Origin: Spongiactinospora sp. TRM90649
GTDB lineage: Bacteria; Actinomycetota; Actinomycetes; Streptosporangiales; Streptosporangiaceae
Reading direction: 5' to 3'
DNA length: 64,000 bases
Assembly: GCF_029382225.1 (NCBI RefSeq)
Contig: NZ_JARLTC010000014.1
Span: 1-64,000, forward strand
This document shows positions 15,968 through 24,554 of the stretch, piece by piece. A program made the position numbers and the translations under genes. Each line of letters begins with the position of its first letter. Position 1 is the stretch's first letter. Below the pieces are notes generated by a model. The model did not search any database. It saw nothing but the letters and a program-made list of their open reading frames with translations, and was not told the DNA's origin.

Positions 15968-16759
15968 TCACCCGGCGAAGAACTCCAGCAGTTCGGGCGC
16001 GAGGGCCTCGGCGCTCACATTGTGGGCCTGGCCGGGAAGGACCCGGTGGGACGCGCCGGGGATCAGCGCGGCCACGGCCCGGCCCGCCGAGGTCATCCAG
16101 GCGGCGCTCTCGGCGCCGTTGAGGACCAGCGTGGGCTGGCGCACGGCGGCGAGCCCGCCGGGCAGCGCGTTGCCGGGCCCGAGCACCGCGGCCTCGTAGG
16201 CGAGGGTGCGGGCGATCGCCTCGGCCGCCGCCCAGAACGGCTCGCCGCGCATCGCGGCCACCGCCTCCGCTGGCACCTCGGCCGCCCGCACCATGAACAC
16301 TTCCACCGCGTCCGCGGGCCGTCCCTCGTCCACGAGCGCGGTGAGCCGCGCCGCGAAGTCGTCCGGCAGGTACGGCGCGCTCGCGTCCACGTGGTACGGC
16401 GGCTCCCACACGGCCACCCTGGTGATCGCCGGGTCGCACAGCGCCGCCGTGAGGGCCAGCGCGCCGCCCGACGAGCCGCCGAACACCATCGCCGTGCCGC
16501 CCACCTCGGCGATCAGCGCGGCCAGGTCCTCCACCTCGCGCTGCACCGCGTAGGGCAGGGTGTCCCCGCTGTCGCCGCGCCCGCGCCGGTCGTAGTTCAC
16601 CACGGTGAACCACGGGGCCAGGGCGGCGGCCACCCCGGCCAGGACGGGGTGCTCGCGGCCGGTGAACGCGCCGTTCACCAGGATGAGCGCGGGGCCGGAG
16701 CCGTACCGGTCGTAGGCGATGCGGGTGCCGTCGGCCGAGGTGACGGCAGCGGTCCGCAC
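15968..16759 (-). CDS. alpha/beta hydrolase
   Basis: This 263-residue hydrolase of unknown substrate contains an oxyanion-hole segment (ILVNGAFTG), the nucleophile elbow FGGSSGGAL, and a late His in GQAHNVSAEAL. The GTG start at 16759 overlaps the stop of the VOC gene by one base (TAGTG), implying coupled translation. A longer upstream reading frame exists but only shadows the VOC gene. The TLVLNGAES segment, where the acid residue is expected, has no Asp, so the acid may be elsewhere. Confidence 0.85.
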   Translation of the reverse strand: MRTAAVTSADGTRIAYDRYGSGPALILVNGAFTGREHPVLAGVAAALAPWFTVVNYDRRGRGDSGDTLPYAVQREVEDLAALIAEVGGTAMVFGGSSGGALALTAALCDPAITRVAVWEPPYHVDASAPYLPDDFAARLTALVDEGRPADAVEVFMVRAAEVPAEAVAAMRGEPFWAAAEAIARTLAYEAAVLGPGNALPGGLAAVRQPTLVLNGAESAAWMTSAGRAVAALIPGASHRVLPGQAHNVSAEALAPELLEFFAG

Positions 16760-17139
16760 TACACCAGGCACAGCACCTCCCAGTGGTGACCGTCGATGTC
16801 GGCGAACCCGCGCTGGTAGCGGCCGTGGGCCTCCCGGGCCTCGCCGATCGGCTCGGCGCCCGCCACGGCGGCCTTCTTGGCCAGGGCGTCGACTTCCGCA
16901 CGGCTCTCCACGGCGATGACCACGATGGCCTGGGTGGCGGCGCGCGGGTCGGCCACCGCGTTGCGGGAGAAACCGGCGAACGTCGGCTCGGCGACCAGGA
17001 AGACCTGGCACCGGTCGTTGATGACGACGGAGGCCATGTCATCGGTCATGCCGTGGAACTGGAAGCCCACCTCGGTGAAGAACGTCTTGGCGCGGCCGAG
17101 GTCCTTGACCGGAAGGTTGAGGAACATCGTGTACGACAT
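16759..17139 (-). CDS. VOC (glyoxalase/bleomycin-resistance) superfamily protein
   Basis: The 126-residue protein has two beta-alpha-beta-beta-beta modules typical of VOC proteins. It begins MSYTMFLNLPVKDL with the phrase AKTFFTEVGF and ends DIDGHHWEVLCLV, which carries the conserved metal-ligand region. Such proteins act as lyases, dioxygenases or drug-binding proteins, and the substrate cannot be told here. ATG 17139 follows AAAGGA by eight bases. An upstream in-frame ATG at 17175 is less likely. It forms an operon with the hydrolase downstream and lies behind the AraC gene. Confidence 0.85.
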   Translation of the reverse strand: MSYTMFLNLPVKDLGRAKTFFTEVGFQFHGMTDDMASVVINDRCQVFLVAEPTFAGFSRNAVADPRAATQAIVVIAVESRAEVDALAKKAAVAGAEPIGEAREAHGRYQRGFADIDGHHWEVLCLV

Positions 17140-17246
17140 CGTTCGCATCCTTTGATCGCTGATCGGATGCCTCAAGTATCTTGATCACCCATCGGCGGAG
17201 CTTGTCATCTCGCGCCGCCCCGCTTGGCATTGCGCGCCAGGGGGCG

Positions 17247-18203
17247 TCAGCGCACTCCCGCGCGGCGGAACTCCGTGGGCGGTACGCCGTACGCCTGGCG
17301 GAAGGCGCGGCTGAAGCCCGCCGGGTCGGGCAGCCCCCAGCGGGCGCCGACGCCGCTCACCGGCATCGCCCGCATCGCCGGGTCGGCGAGGTCCTGACGG
17401 CAGCGCTCCAGCCTGCGGTGCCGGATCCAGGCCGCGACCGTGGTCTCCTCCTCCTGGAACAACCGGTGCAACCGGCGCACCGAGATGTGGTTCCCGGCCG
17501 CCACGACCTCCGGGTTCAGGTCAGGGTCGCCGAGATGCCTTTCGATGAAGGCGCGCACCTCCAGCAGCAGCACCCGCCGCGACTCGCCGGGCGGTGGATC
17601 CGCCGGTTCGGCGCGCTCGGCCACGGCGGCGGTGATCAGGTCGGTGACCACCATGGCCAGCCGCGCCGCCCCTTCCGGCCGGTAGGTCTCGAAGTCGGCG
17701 GCGACCCGGCGGAGCAGCGGCCCGGCCAGCGCGGCGGCCCCGGACTCGGGCGCGAACGGCGTCGCGGTGAGCCGGGCGAGGCTGCCCGGGGGCAGGGCCA
17801 GCGCGTCGTGCGGGACGCTGAACACCGCGAGCCGTACGGCCGACTCGTAGGCCAGGTCGTAGGGCCGGGTGAAGTCGTAGAAGGCGAACTCGCCTGGCCT
17901 GAGCCGGGCGTCCCGGTCGTCCTGGGCCACGATCGGGCTGCCGGAGACCGCCAGCACCACCCGGTACAGCTCCGGGGCGTCTCCGCGGATCAGGCCGCGC
18001 GTGCGGTGCACGCTGTGCGGGGTGGTGGTGCGCACCCGGCCGACGGCGAGCGGCCCGAGCCGCCCGCCGTCGATCTGCCCGGACAGCGGGCGCCCCTGGG
18101 CGATCCGCAGGTCGAGCGGCCCGAGCGTGTCGCACACGACGGCCCGCCACGCGTCGTGCCGCGAGGCGGCCGGGACGTCGCTCGTGCGGATGAGAACGGC
18201 CAT
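17247..18203 (-). CDS. AraC-family transcriptional regulator
   Basis: The 318-residue protein has an N-terminal AraC-binding-like sensor domain (about 1-190, with LRPGEFAFYDFTRPYDL) and two C-terminal helix-turn-helix units (about 215-315). The second carries GLPDPAGFSRAFRQAYGVPP, the usual AraC signature in slightly divergent form. It probably controls the VOC/hydrolase genes immediately downstream, 107 nt away. AGAGGG lies about nine bases before ATG 18203. Confidence 0.9.
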   Translation of the reverse strand: MAVLIRTSDVPAASRHDAWRAVVCDTLGPLDLRIAQGRPLSGQIDGGRLGPLAVGRVRTTTPHSVHRTRGLIRGDAPELYRVVLAVSGSPIVAQDDRDARLRPGEFAFYDFTRPYDLAYESAVRLAVFSVPHDALALPPGSLARLTATPFAPESGAAALAGPLLRRVAADFETYRPEGAARLAMVVTDLITAAVAERAEPADPPPGESRRVLLLEVRAFIERHLGDPDLNPEVVAAGNHISVRRLHRLFQEEETTVAAWIRHRRLERCRQDLADPAMRAMPVSGVGARWGLPDPAGFSRAFRQAYGVPPTEFRRAGVR

Positions 18204-18323
18204 GCGGTGAACCCTCTACGACCTCATGTCGATGCTCGGCGGCGCCCTGACCCGGGCGAGGTACAGATCCGCCCATCACCCCCGAATCCGCCTATGCTAA
18301 CCGGCCCTCCGGTACTCCGGCGA

Positions 18324-19943
18324 TCAGTACTCCAGGTCGCCTCCGGGCGCGGCCGGGGTCTTCTCGCGCTCCGGCTTCTCGGCGACGACGGCCTCGGTGG
18401 TGAGGAACAGCGCCGCGATCGACGCGGCGTTGCGCAGCGCCGAGCGGGTCACCTTGGCCGGGTCGATGATGCCCGCGTCGAACAGGTCGACGTAGCGCCC
18501 GGCGGCGGCGTCGAACCCGTGCCCGGACGGCAGCGCCCGCACCCGCTCGGCCACCACGCCGCCCTCCAGCCCCGCGTTGACCGCGATCTGCTTGAGCGGC
18601 TCCTCCAGGGCACGCCGGACGATGGCCGCCCCCGTGGCCTCGTCACCCGGCAGTTCCAGCCCCTCGAACGCCCGGACGCCCGCCTGCAGCAGCGCCACGC
18701 CACCGCCGGGGACGATGCCCTCCTCGACGGCCGCCTTCGCGTTGCGAACGGCGTCCTCGATGCGGTGCTTGCGCTCCTTCAGCTCGACCTCGGTGGCCGC
18801 GCCCGCCTTGATGACGGCGACGCCACCGGCCAGCTTGGCCAGCCGCTCCTGGAGCTTCTCACGGTCGTAGTCCGAGTCGGTGTTCTCGATCTCGGCGCGG
18901 ATCTGGTTCACCCGGCCGGCGATCTGCTCGGCGTCACCGGAACCGTCCACGATCGTGGTCTCGTCCTTGGTCACCACCACCCGCTTGGCCCGGCCGAGCA
19001 TCTCCAGCGTGGTGTTCGGCAGGCGCAGTCCCAGTTCGTCGGAGACGACCTGGCCACCGGTGAGGACGGCCAGGTCGCCGAGCATGGCCTTGCGGCGGTC
19101 GCCGAACCCGGGAGCCTTGACCGCGACCGACCTGAACACCCCCTGCAACCGGTTGACGATCAGCGTGGCGAGCGCCTCGGTCTCGACGTCCTCGGCCACC
19201 ACCAGCAGCGATCCACCGGCCCGCAGCACGGTTTCGAGCACCGGGAGCAGGTCCTGGTTCGCGCTCACCTTCCCGGCCACGAGCAGGATGTACGGTTCGT
19301 CGAGCACCGCCTCCAGACGGTCGGCGTCGGTGACGAACTGCGGGGCGATGTAGCCCTTGTCGAAGCGCATGCCCTCGGTGAGCTCAAGCTCCAGGCCGAA
19401 GGTGTTGCTCTCCTCCACGGTGATGACGCCTTCCTTGCCGACCTTGTCCATCGCCTCGGCGATGAGCGAGCCGATCTCGGAGTCGGCGGCGGAGATGGAG
19501 GCGGTGGAGGCGATCTGCTCGCGCGTCTCGACCTCCCTGGCCAGCTTGGAGAGCTCCTCGCTGACCCGCTCGACGGCGGCCTCGATGCCCTTCTTCAGCG
19601 CCATCGGGTTCGCGCCGGCCGCGACGTTGCGCAGCCCCTCGCGTACCAGCGCCTGGGCGAGCACGGTGGCGGTGGTGGTGCCGTCGCCCGCGACGTCGTC
19701 GGTCTTCTTGGCGACCTCCTTGACCAGCTCGGCGCCGATCTTCTCCCACGGGTCTTCGAGCTCGATCTCCTTGGCGATCGAGACGCCGTCGTTGGTGATC
19801 GTGGGGGCGCCCCACTTCTTCTCCAGCACGACGTTGCGACCCTTGGGACCAAGGGTCACCTTCACGGCGTCGGCGAGCTGGTTCATACCGCGTTCCAGGC
19901 CGCGTCGGGCCTGCTCGTCGAACGCGATCATCTTGGCGGCCAT
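18324..19943 (-). CDS. groEL: 60-kDa chaperonin GroEL, orphan copy
   Basis: GroEL folds client proteins in a double-ring chamber. The 539 residues include the full set of hallmarks: TLGPKGRNVVLEKKWGAP, GDGTTTATVLAQALV, and late in the sequence VEEGIVPGGG. No groES is adjacent, so it is a supplementary copy. The C-terminus ends in PAAPGGDLEY rather than the GGM repeats or His-rich tail of the usual actinobacterial paralogues. ATG 19943 has GGAG five bases upstream, and a GTG two codons earlier is less likely. A small hairpin (18300-18313) just beyond the stop may terminate it. No CIRCE element is visible upstream. Confidence 0.95.
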   Translation of the reverse strand: MAAKMIAFDEQARRGLERGMNQLADAVKVTLGPKGRNVVLEKKWGAPTITNDGVSIAKEIELEDPWEKIGAELVKEVAKKTDDVAGDGTTTATVLAQALVREGLRNVAAGANPMALKKGIEAAVERVSEELSKLAREVETREQIASTASISAADSEIGSLIAEAMDKVGKEGVITVEESNTFGLELELTEGMRFDKGYIAPQFVTDADRLEAVLDEPYILLVAGKVSANQDLLPVLETVLRAGGSLLVVAEDVETEALATLIVNRLQGVFRSVAVKAPGFGDRRKAMLGDLAVLTGGQVVSDELGLRLPNTTLEMLGRAKRVVVTKDETTIVDGSGDAEQIAGRVNQIRAEIENTDSDYDREKLQERLAKLAGGVAVIKAGAATEVELKERKHRIEDAVRNAKAAVEEGIVPGGGVALLQAGVRAFEGLELPGDEATGAAIVRRALEEPLKQIAVNAGLEGGVVAERVRALPSGHGFDAAAGRYVDLFDAGIIDPAKVTRSALRNAASIAALFLTTEAVVAEKPEREKTPAAPGGDLEY

Positions 19944-20071
19944 CGGCACTCCTGCTCCATGTCATGGGGCGGCCACGACAGCGCCCGCGACGGACGGCCT
20001 GCGGCCTCGCCGTCCCGGCCGCCCCTTTCGGCTCGCGCCCGGCCTGGACGCCGGGCAACAAGGTGCACTCT

Positions 20072-20104
20072 ACGCATAAATTGCGCGTCACGCACTTAAT
20101 GCGC
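20072..20104. promoter_or_regulatory. twin TetR-type operators between groEL and tetR
   Basis: Two copies of ACGCA-N5-TGCGC occur 18 bp apart: ACGCATAAATTGCGC (20072-20086) and ACGCACTTAATGCGC (20090-20104). Their spacing puts them on nearly the same face of the helix. They lie between the divergent groEL and tetR starts, so a TetR dimer pair could repress both. A TAGAAT hexamer at 20121-20126 would give a transcript starting at about the GTG start codon of tetR, i.e. a leaderless message. Confidence 0.6.
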
Positions 20105-20132
20105 CATGCGCAGTTGGCGGTAGAATCGCGAT

Positions 20133-20729
20133 GTGAACCACGAAGAGGCCCCCGACCTGCGGGCGCGCAACAAGCAGGCCACGCGGGAGGCGATCGGCGC
20201 CGCCGCTCTGCGGCTGGCCGTCGAGCAGGGTTCGCCCCTGGTGCGGGTCTATGACATCGCGACGGAGGCGGGCGTCTCGCCTCGCACCTACAACAACTAC
20301 TTCTCCAGCAGGGAAGAGGCGATCTGCGCCTTCCAGGCCGACCGGGCGCGGCGAATCGGGCAGGCGCTGCTGGCCCGCCCCGCGGGCGAACCGCTCGGCG
20401 AGGCGATCCTGGCCGCGGTGGTCGAGCACTCCTCCCCGGAGCCCGACCGGGCGGGCCTGCGGATGATCATGTCCACCCCGGCACTGGAGGGCGAGGCGCT
20501 GAAGGCGTTCACCATGGCGGAGGGGCCGCTGGCCGCCGCCGTCGCCGAACGGATCGGCGCGGATCCGGAGACGGACATGTTCTCCCATGTCCTGGCCGCG
20601 GCCATCGCGGGGGCCGTCCGGGTGGCCGGCCGGCACTGGATCAACGGCGATGGGAGCGAGTCATTCGCGACCGTGGCAGAACGGGCGGTTCGTCATATTC
20701 TGCCCGCGACTGCACCATATGATCGCTGA
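20133..20729 (+). CDS. TetR/AcrR-family regulator
   Basis: The 198-residue protein has an N-terminal TetR HTH (about 12-60, with VYDIATEAGVSPRTYNNYF) and an all-helical ligand-binding C-terminus. The first start in frame is GTG 20133, and the TAGAAT box seven bases before it suggests leaderless expression. It probably binds the twin operators just upstream and so may control the orphan groEL. The VanZ gene follows 33 nt downstream on the same strand. Confidence 0.9.
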   Translation: MNHEEAPDLRARNKQATREAIGAAALRLAVEQGSPLVRVYDIATEAGVSPRTYNNYFSSREEAICAFQADRARRIGQALLARPAGEPLGEAILAAVVEHSSPEPDRAGLRMIMSTPALEGEALKAFTMAEGPLAAAVAERIGADPETDMFSHVLAAAIAGAVRVAGRHWINGDGSESFATVAERAVRHILPATAPYDR

Positions 20730-20762
20730 CCAGCGGATGATCAATCTCAGCGGGGGCAGTCG

Positions 20763-22145
20763 GTGGACTATTCACGTGAAGCCATAGGGATATTACCGAT
20801 CGCGGTCGCCGCGACGGTGGTCGTCTACCTGGTCGTCTTCTTCGTCCGGCACCGGCGGCGGCGTCCGCCGTGGCCGCGCCTGCTGGCCGAGTTCTGCCTG
20901 ACCGGGGCCGTGGTGACGTTCGTCTACGTCACCCAGATCATGGCGTTCGGCAATGGCATGGGCGAGCTGCTCAACCTGGCCCCGCTGCGGTCGTTGCAGC
21001 GCGCGGCCAAGTACGGCCTGGCCAACTCCGACGGCTTCGTCCAGCTCGCGCTGAACGTGCTGATCACCGTCCCGATCGGGGCCCTGCTGCCGATCGTGTT
21101 CCCGCAGCGGTTCGGCCGGGTCCGGCGGGTGTTCCTGGCCGGGCTGGTGCTCGCCCTGGCGACCGAGGGGCTGCAGCTCGCGACCGGCCGTAACGCCGAC
21201 ATCGACGACGTGATCGCCAACACGGCGGGGGCCGCGCTGGGCGCGGCCCTGACCACGCTCGCGCTCGCCGTCGGCACCCAGTACCTGCGGCTGCAGCCGG
21301 GGGTGAGCGGATGGCGGGCCGCCGCGTCGGTCACGGTGGTCGTCGGCGTGATCGCGCCGTTCGCCGTCGTCACGGCGATCAACGGCGGAAACCGTCTCGG
21401 CGTCGTCTACTACGGGCACCTGCAGCCCGCGCGGGTGCTCGTGCAGGACGTGCTGCCCGTGCAGGAGGGCGAGGGCCGCCTCTACCGCTACGACTCGGGC
21501 GAGACCCAGCAGGCCGCGGCGGAGCGGCTGCGCGGACGGCTCGGCGTCCGGGGCGCCTGCGTCCCGGAGGGCGACGTGCTCCGATGCGAGGACCCGGGAT
21601 CGAAGACCCTCTTCGTCTACCCGCACAACACCTGGAGCCTCGACTACGCCGGCACTCCGGGCACCGGCGACGTGCCCGACCTGAAGACCGGCGTCCCCCT
21701 GGCCGAGGAGCGCCTGAAGGAAGCCGGGATCGACGTCTCGATGCTCACCTTCAACGGCGCGGACAGCGGGTTCAAGGACGGCGATCTCCATCTCCGCTAC
21801 ACGAGCCGCGAGGAGGACGAGACCCGCGACCGGCTGCTGTGGGGGGCCGTCCGGATCAGTCTCGGCCCGAACGGCGCGGCCCTGGGGATCACCGACGAGC
21901 GCGTGCCGGTCGGGCTGGTCGAGACCGTCCCCACGATCTCGGCCCGCGACGCGCTCGCGATCGCCCAGGACGTCGGGGTCGGCGAGATGCCACTGACGGC
22001 GACGGTCACATCCATCACCGCCTCACACCACTTCGACCAGGAGTCCGGCTATCTGATCCCGGTGTGGAGGTTCGAGGGGACCATGCCGCAGCGGGTCGGG
22101 GACGCGATCGAGTGGCACCCCGACATCGACGCGCGGCGCGGCTGA
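20763..22145 (+). CDS. VanZ-family membrane protein with a C-terminal extracytoplasmic domain
   Basis: The 460-residue protein starts with five or so membrane helices (about 8-190) carrying the VanZ features LLPIVFP and ATGRNADIDDVIANTAGAALG. VanZ proteins are linked to teicoplanin-type resistance and envelope change, with the mechanism unsettled. The rest (about 215-460) is a soluble domain ending in YLIPVWRFEG, which resembles PepSY-like sequences. GTG 20763 lies behind a GGGGG-containing site. It may be co-transcribed with tetR. Confidence 0.85.
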   Translation: MDYSREAIGILPIAVAATVVVYLVVFFVRHRRRRPPWPRLLAEFCLTGAVVTFVYVTQIMAFGNGMGELLNLAPLRSLQRAAKYGLANSDGFVQLALNVLITVPIGALLPIVFPQRFGRVRRVFLAGLVLALATEGLQLATGRNADIDDVIANTAGAALGAALTTLALAVGTQYLRLQPGVSGWRAAASVTVVVGVIAPFAVVTAINGGNRLGVVYYGHLQPARVLVQDVLPVQEGEGRLYRYDSGETQQAAAERLRGRLGVRGACVPEGDVLRCEDPGSKTLFVYPHNTWSLDYAGTPGTGDVPDLKTGVPLAEERLKEAGIDVSMLTFNGADSGFKDGDLHLRYTSREEDETRDRLLWGAVRISLGPNGAALGITDERVPVGLVETVPTISARDALAIAQDVGVGEMPLTATVTSITASHHFDQESGYLIPVWRFEGTMPQRVGDAIEWHPDIDARRG

Positions 22146-22160
22146 CCCGCCGGAGCGCGT

Positions 22161-22859
22161 TCAGCCCGGGTCACCGGGCGCGACCAGCCCGGTCTCGTAC
22201 GCGAGCACCACGGCCTGCGCCCGGTCACGCAGGCCGAGCTTGGCGAAGATGCGGGTGATGTGGGTCTTCACCGTGGCCTCGCTGAGCGTCAGCGCGCCCG
22301 CCAGCTCGGCGTTGGACAGGCCCTGGCCGACGAGCGTCAGGACCTCCAGCTCCCGGGGCGTCAGCGCGGTGAGGTCCCGGTGGACGGCGGGCGCCCGCCG
22401 CCGGTCGGCGGTGGCGAACCGCTCGACCAGCCGCCGGGTGATCGACGGCGCGAGCAGCGCGTCACCCGTGCCGACCAGCCGCACGGCGGCGGCCAGGTGC
22501 TCGGCGGTGACGTCCTTGAGCAGGAACCCGCTGGCCCCGATGCTGAGCGCCGAGTAGACGTAACGGTCCAGGTCGAAGGTGGTCAGCATGATCACCCGGC
22601 AGTCCGGCGACTCGGCCAGGATCCGGCGCGCGGCCTCCAGGCCGTCCAGGTTCGGCATCCGGATGTCCATCAGCACCACGTCGGGACGCCACCGCCGCGC
22701 CTCGGCCACCGCCTCGGCCCCGTCGGCGGCCTCCGCCACGACGTCGATCCCACGGGTGGTGAGGATCAGCCGGAACCCGCTGCGGACCAGCGCCTGATCG
22801 TCCGCGATCAGCACCCGGGGGCCCGCCGTCCGGTCATCCGCCGTCTGGTGTTCCGTCAT
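22161..22859 (-). CDS. LuxR/NarL-family response regulator
   Basis: The 232-residue regulator has a receiver domain with ADD near residue 18-20, phospho-acceptor Asp in VVLMDIRMPN, and conserved Lys in GFLLKDV. The C-terminal LuxR HTH contains LTPRELEVLTLVGQGLSNAE. The kinase is encoded 11 nt upstream on the same strand. The pair diverges from an ABC transporter operon which is its most likely target. Confidence 0.93.
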   Translation of the reverse strand: MTEHQTADDRTAGPRVLIADDQALVRSGFRLILTTRGIDVVAEAADGAEAVAEARRWRPDVVLMDIRMPNLDGLEAARRILAESPDCRVIMLTTFDLDRYVYSALSIGASGFLLKDVTAEHLAAAVRLVGTGDALLAPSITRRLVERFATADRRRAPAVHRDLTALTPRELEVLTLVGQGLSNAELAGALTLSEATVKTHITRIFAKLGLRDRAQAVVLAYETGLVAPGDPG

Positions 22860-22870
22860 CTGGGCCTCCG

Positions 22871-23716
22871 CTACGGCCGGTCGAGGGGGATGCGGGCGCG
22901 GACCCGGTAGCCGCCGCCGAGCCGTCTGCGCGCGTCGAGGTCGCCGCCGTAGAGGGCGACCCGCTCACGCAGCCCGACCAGCCCGCGCCCGGCGCCGCCG
23001 GCCTGCTGCGGCGACTCCGGGGGCTGCCGGGGTGACGCGGCCGGGGTGTCGCCGGTCAGCACGCTCGGGCCGGTGGTCAGGATCTCCACCCGCAGGTAGT
23101 GGTCGGCGTACCGGACCACCACCTCCGTCTTCGCCCCGTCTCCATGCTTGAGCGCGTTGGTCAGCGCCTCCTGCACGATCCGGTAGGCGGTGACGTCGAT
23201 CCCGCCGGGCAGCGGGCGCGGCTCCCCCGAGATCCGCACCTCCACCGGCAGCCCGGCGAAGGCGAACCGGTCGATCAGCGGGCTCAGCCTGCTCAGGCTC
23301 GGCTGCGGCGCCGGGCCGCCGCCGGACGGCTCGTCCTCGCCGCTCTGCGAGGGCGCGAGCACCCCGAGCAGGTGCCGCAGCTCGGTCATCGCGTCGCGCC
23401 CCGCGCCCTCGACGGCCCGCAGCGCCGCCTCGGCCTCGTGCGGCATCGTGGCCAGCACCTCCCGGGCGGCGCTCGCCTGCACGACCATCAGGCTCACGTT
23501 GTGGCTGACGATGTCGTGCAACTCCCTGGCGATGCGGGCCCGCTCGGCGTCCACGGCGGCGCGGGCGGCGCTCTCCCGCTCGCGTTCGAGCAGCCACCCC
23601 CGGTCCTCCAGCGTCCTGCGGTGCTCGCGGCGGGCCCGCGTCAAAGCCACGGCCAGCCACCCGGCGACCCCGCACGCCAGGACGGCGACCGCCCAACCCG
23701 CCGCCGACGCCCACAT
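22871..23716 (-). CDS. sensor histidine kinase, HisKA_3 type
   Basis: From ATG 23716 the kinase has 281 residues: a single membrane helix (about 5-25), a coiled segment, the acceptor helix ARELHDIVSHNVSL with the phospho-His, and a HATPase domain with EALTNALKH and GRGLVGLRER. The start is uncertain, since the frame stays open well upstream and GGGGAT almost touches this ATG; another ATG 12 codons upstream is possible. It probably signals to the regulator encoded next and senses the state of the divergent ABC transporter, as BceS-type systems do. Confidence 0.88.
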   Translation of the reverse strand: MWASAAGWAVAVLACGVAGWLAVALTRARREHRRTLEDRGWLLERERESAARAAVDAERARIARELHDIVSHNVSLMVVQASAAREVLATMPHEAEAALRAVEGAGRDAMTELRHLLGVLAPSQSGEDEPSGGGPAPQPSLSRLSPLIDRFAFAGLPVEVRISGEPRPLPGGIDVTAYRIVQEALTNALKHGDGAKTEVVVRYADHYLRVEILTTGPSVLTGDTPAASPRQPPESPQQAGGAGRGLVGLRERVALYGGDLDARRRLGGGYRVRARIPLDRP

Positions 23717-23855
23717 ATCCCCATTGTCCAGAGTGCTCGGGCGCGGGCGCATCAAGCCCGGGACGCATCCCGGTACGACCCGGGTATGACTCGCCCGCCG
23801 AGCCGCACCCGGGGCTGGATGCACGGTCCCCCGCTCCGCGCCTAGCGTTCCGGAC

Positions 23856-24554
23856 ATGAGGGAAAGGGCGGAACAGGTCGTCGTCCGGCTGGACGGCGTC
23901 AGCAGGCAGTACGGCGAGACGGCCGCGCTGGACGGCGTGTCCCTGGAGATCCGCGCGGGCGAGGCCGTCGCGGTGATGGGCCCCTCCGGATGCGGCAAGT
24001 CGACCCTGCTCAACATGATCGCCGGGCTGGACCGTCCCACCGGGGGCGAGATCGTCGTGAACGGCCAGGACCTCGGCCGCCTCGGCGAGACCGGCCTCAC
24101 GCTGTTCCGGCGGCGGCACATCGGGATGGTCTTCCAGTTCTTCAACCTGATCGACGACCTGCCCGCGCTGGACAACGTCGCCCTGTCCGCCCAGCTCACC
24201 GGGGTCTCGGGCCGTCAGGCCCGCAGGCGGGCCCTCGAACTGCTGGACGAGCTCGGCGTCGCCGGCCGCAAGGACGCCTACCCGGCCACGCTCAGCGGGG
24301 GCGAGCGGCAGCGGGTGGCGGTGGCCCGGGCGCTGATGAACCGGCCCGCGCTGCTGCTCGCCGACGAGCCGACCGGCGCGCTGGACAGCCGTTCCGGCGA
24401 ACAGGTGATGGACCTGCTCATCGACCTCAACCAGATCGGCCAGACGCTGCTGATCGTGACCCACGATCCCGGCCTGGCCACCCGCTGCGCGAACCGCCTG
24501 ATCGAGATGGCCGACGGCCGGGTCGCCCGCGAGAGCGCCCTGGAGCGGTCGTGA
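23856..24554 (+). CDS. ABC transporter ATP-binding protein, MacB/LolD/BceA type
   Basis: The 232-residue ATPase has a P-loop GPSGCGKST, Q-loop VFQFFNLI, signature LSGGERQRVAVARAL, Walker B LLLADEPTGALD and H-loop VTHD. It powers the FtsX-type permease whose GTG start overlaps its stop (GTGA). The pair probably works in mechanotransmission or peptide-antibiotic removal rather than uptake. The neighbouring two-component system is the likely regulator. Confidence 0.94.
   Translation: MRERAEQVVVRLDGVSRQYGETAALDGVSLEIRAGEAVAVMGPSGCGKSTLLNMIAGLDRPTGGEIVVNGQDLGRLGETGLTLFRRRHIGMVFQFFNLIDDLPALDNVALSAQLTGVSGRQARRRALELLDELGVAGRKDAYPATLSGGERQRVAVARALMNRPALLLADEPTGALDSRSGEQVMDLLIDLNQIGQTLLIVTHDPGLATRCANRLIEMADGRVARESALERS

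Noticed and set aside
17181..20099. 972-codon open frame on the plus strand opposite the AraC and groEL genes
   Set aside because: It is antisense to two certain genes, has no recognisable domain and reflects high-GC codon bias.
20040..20110. CIRCE/HrcA operator for groEL
   Set aside because: No GAGTGCTAA-type inverted repeat is present; the palindromes found are of TetR type.
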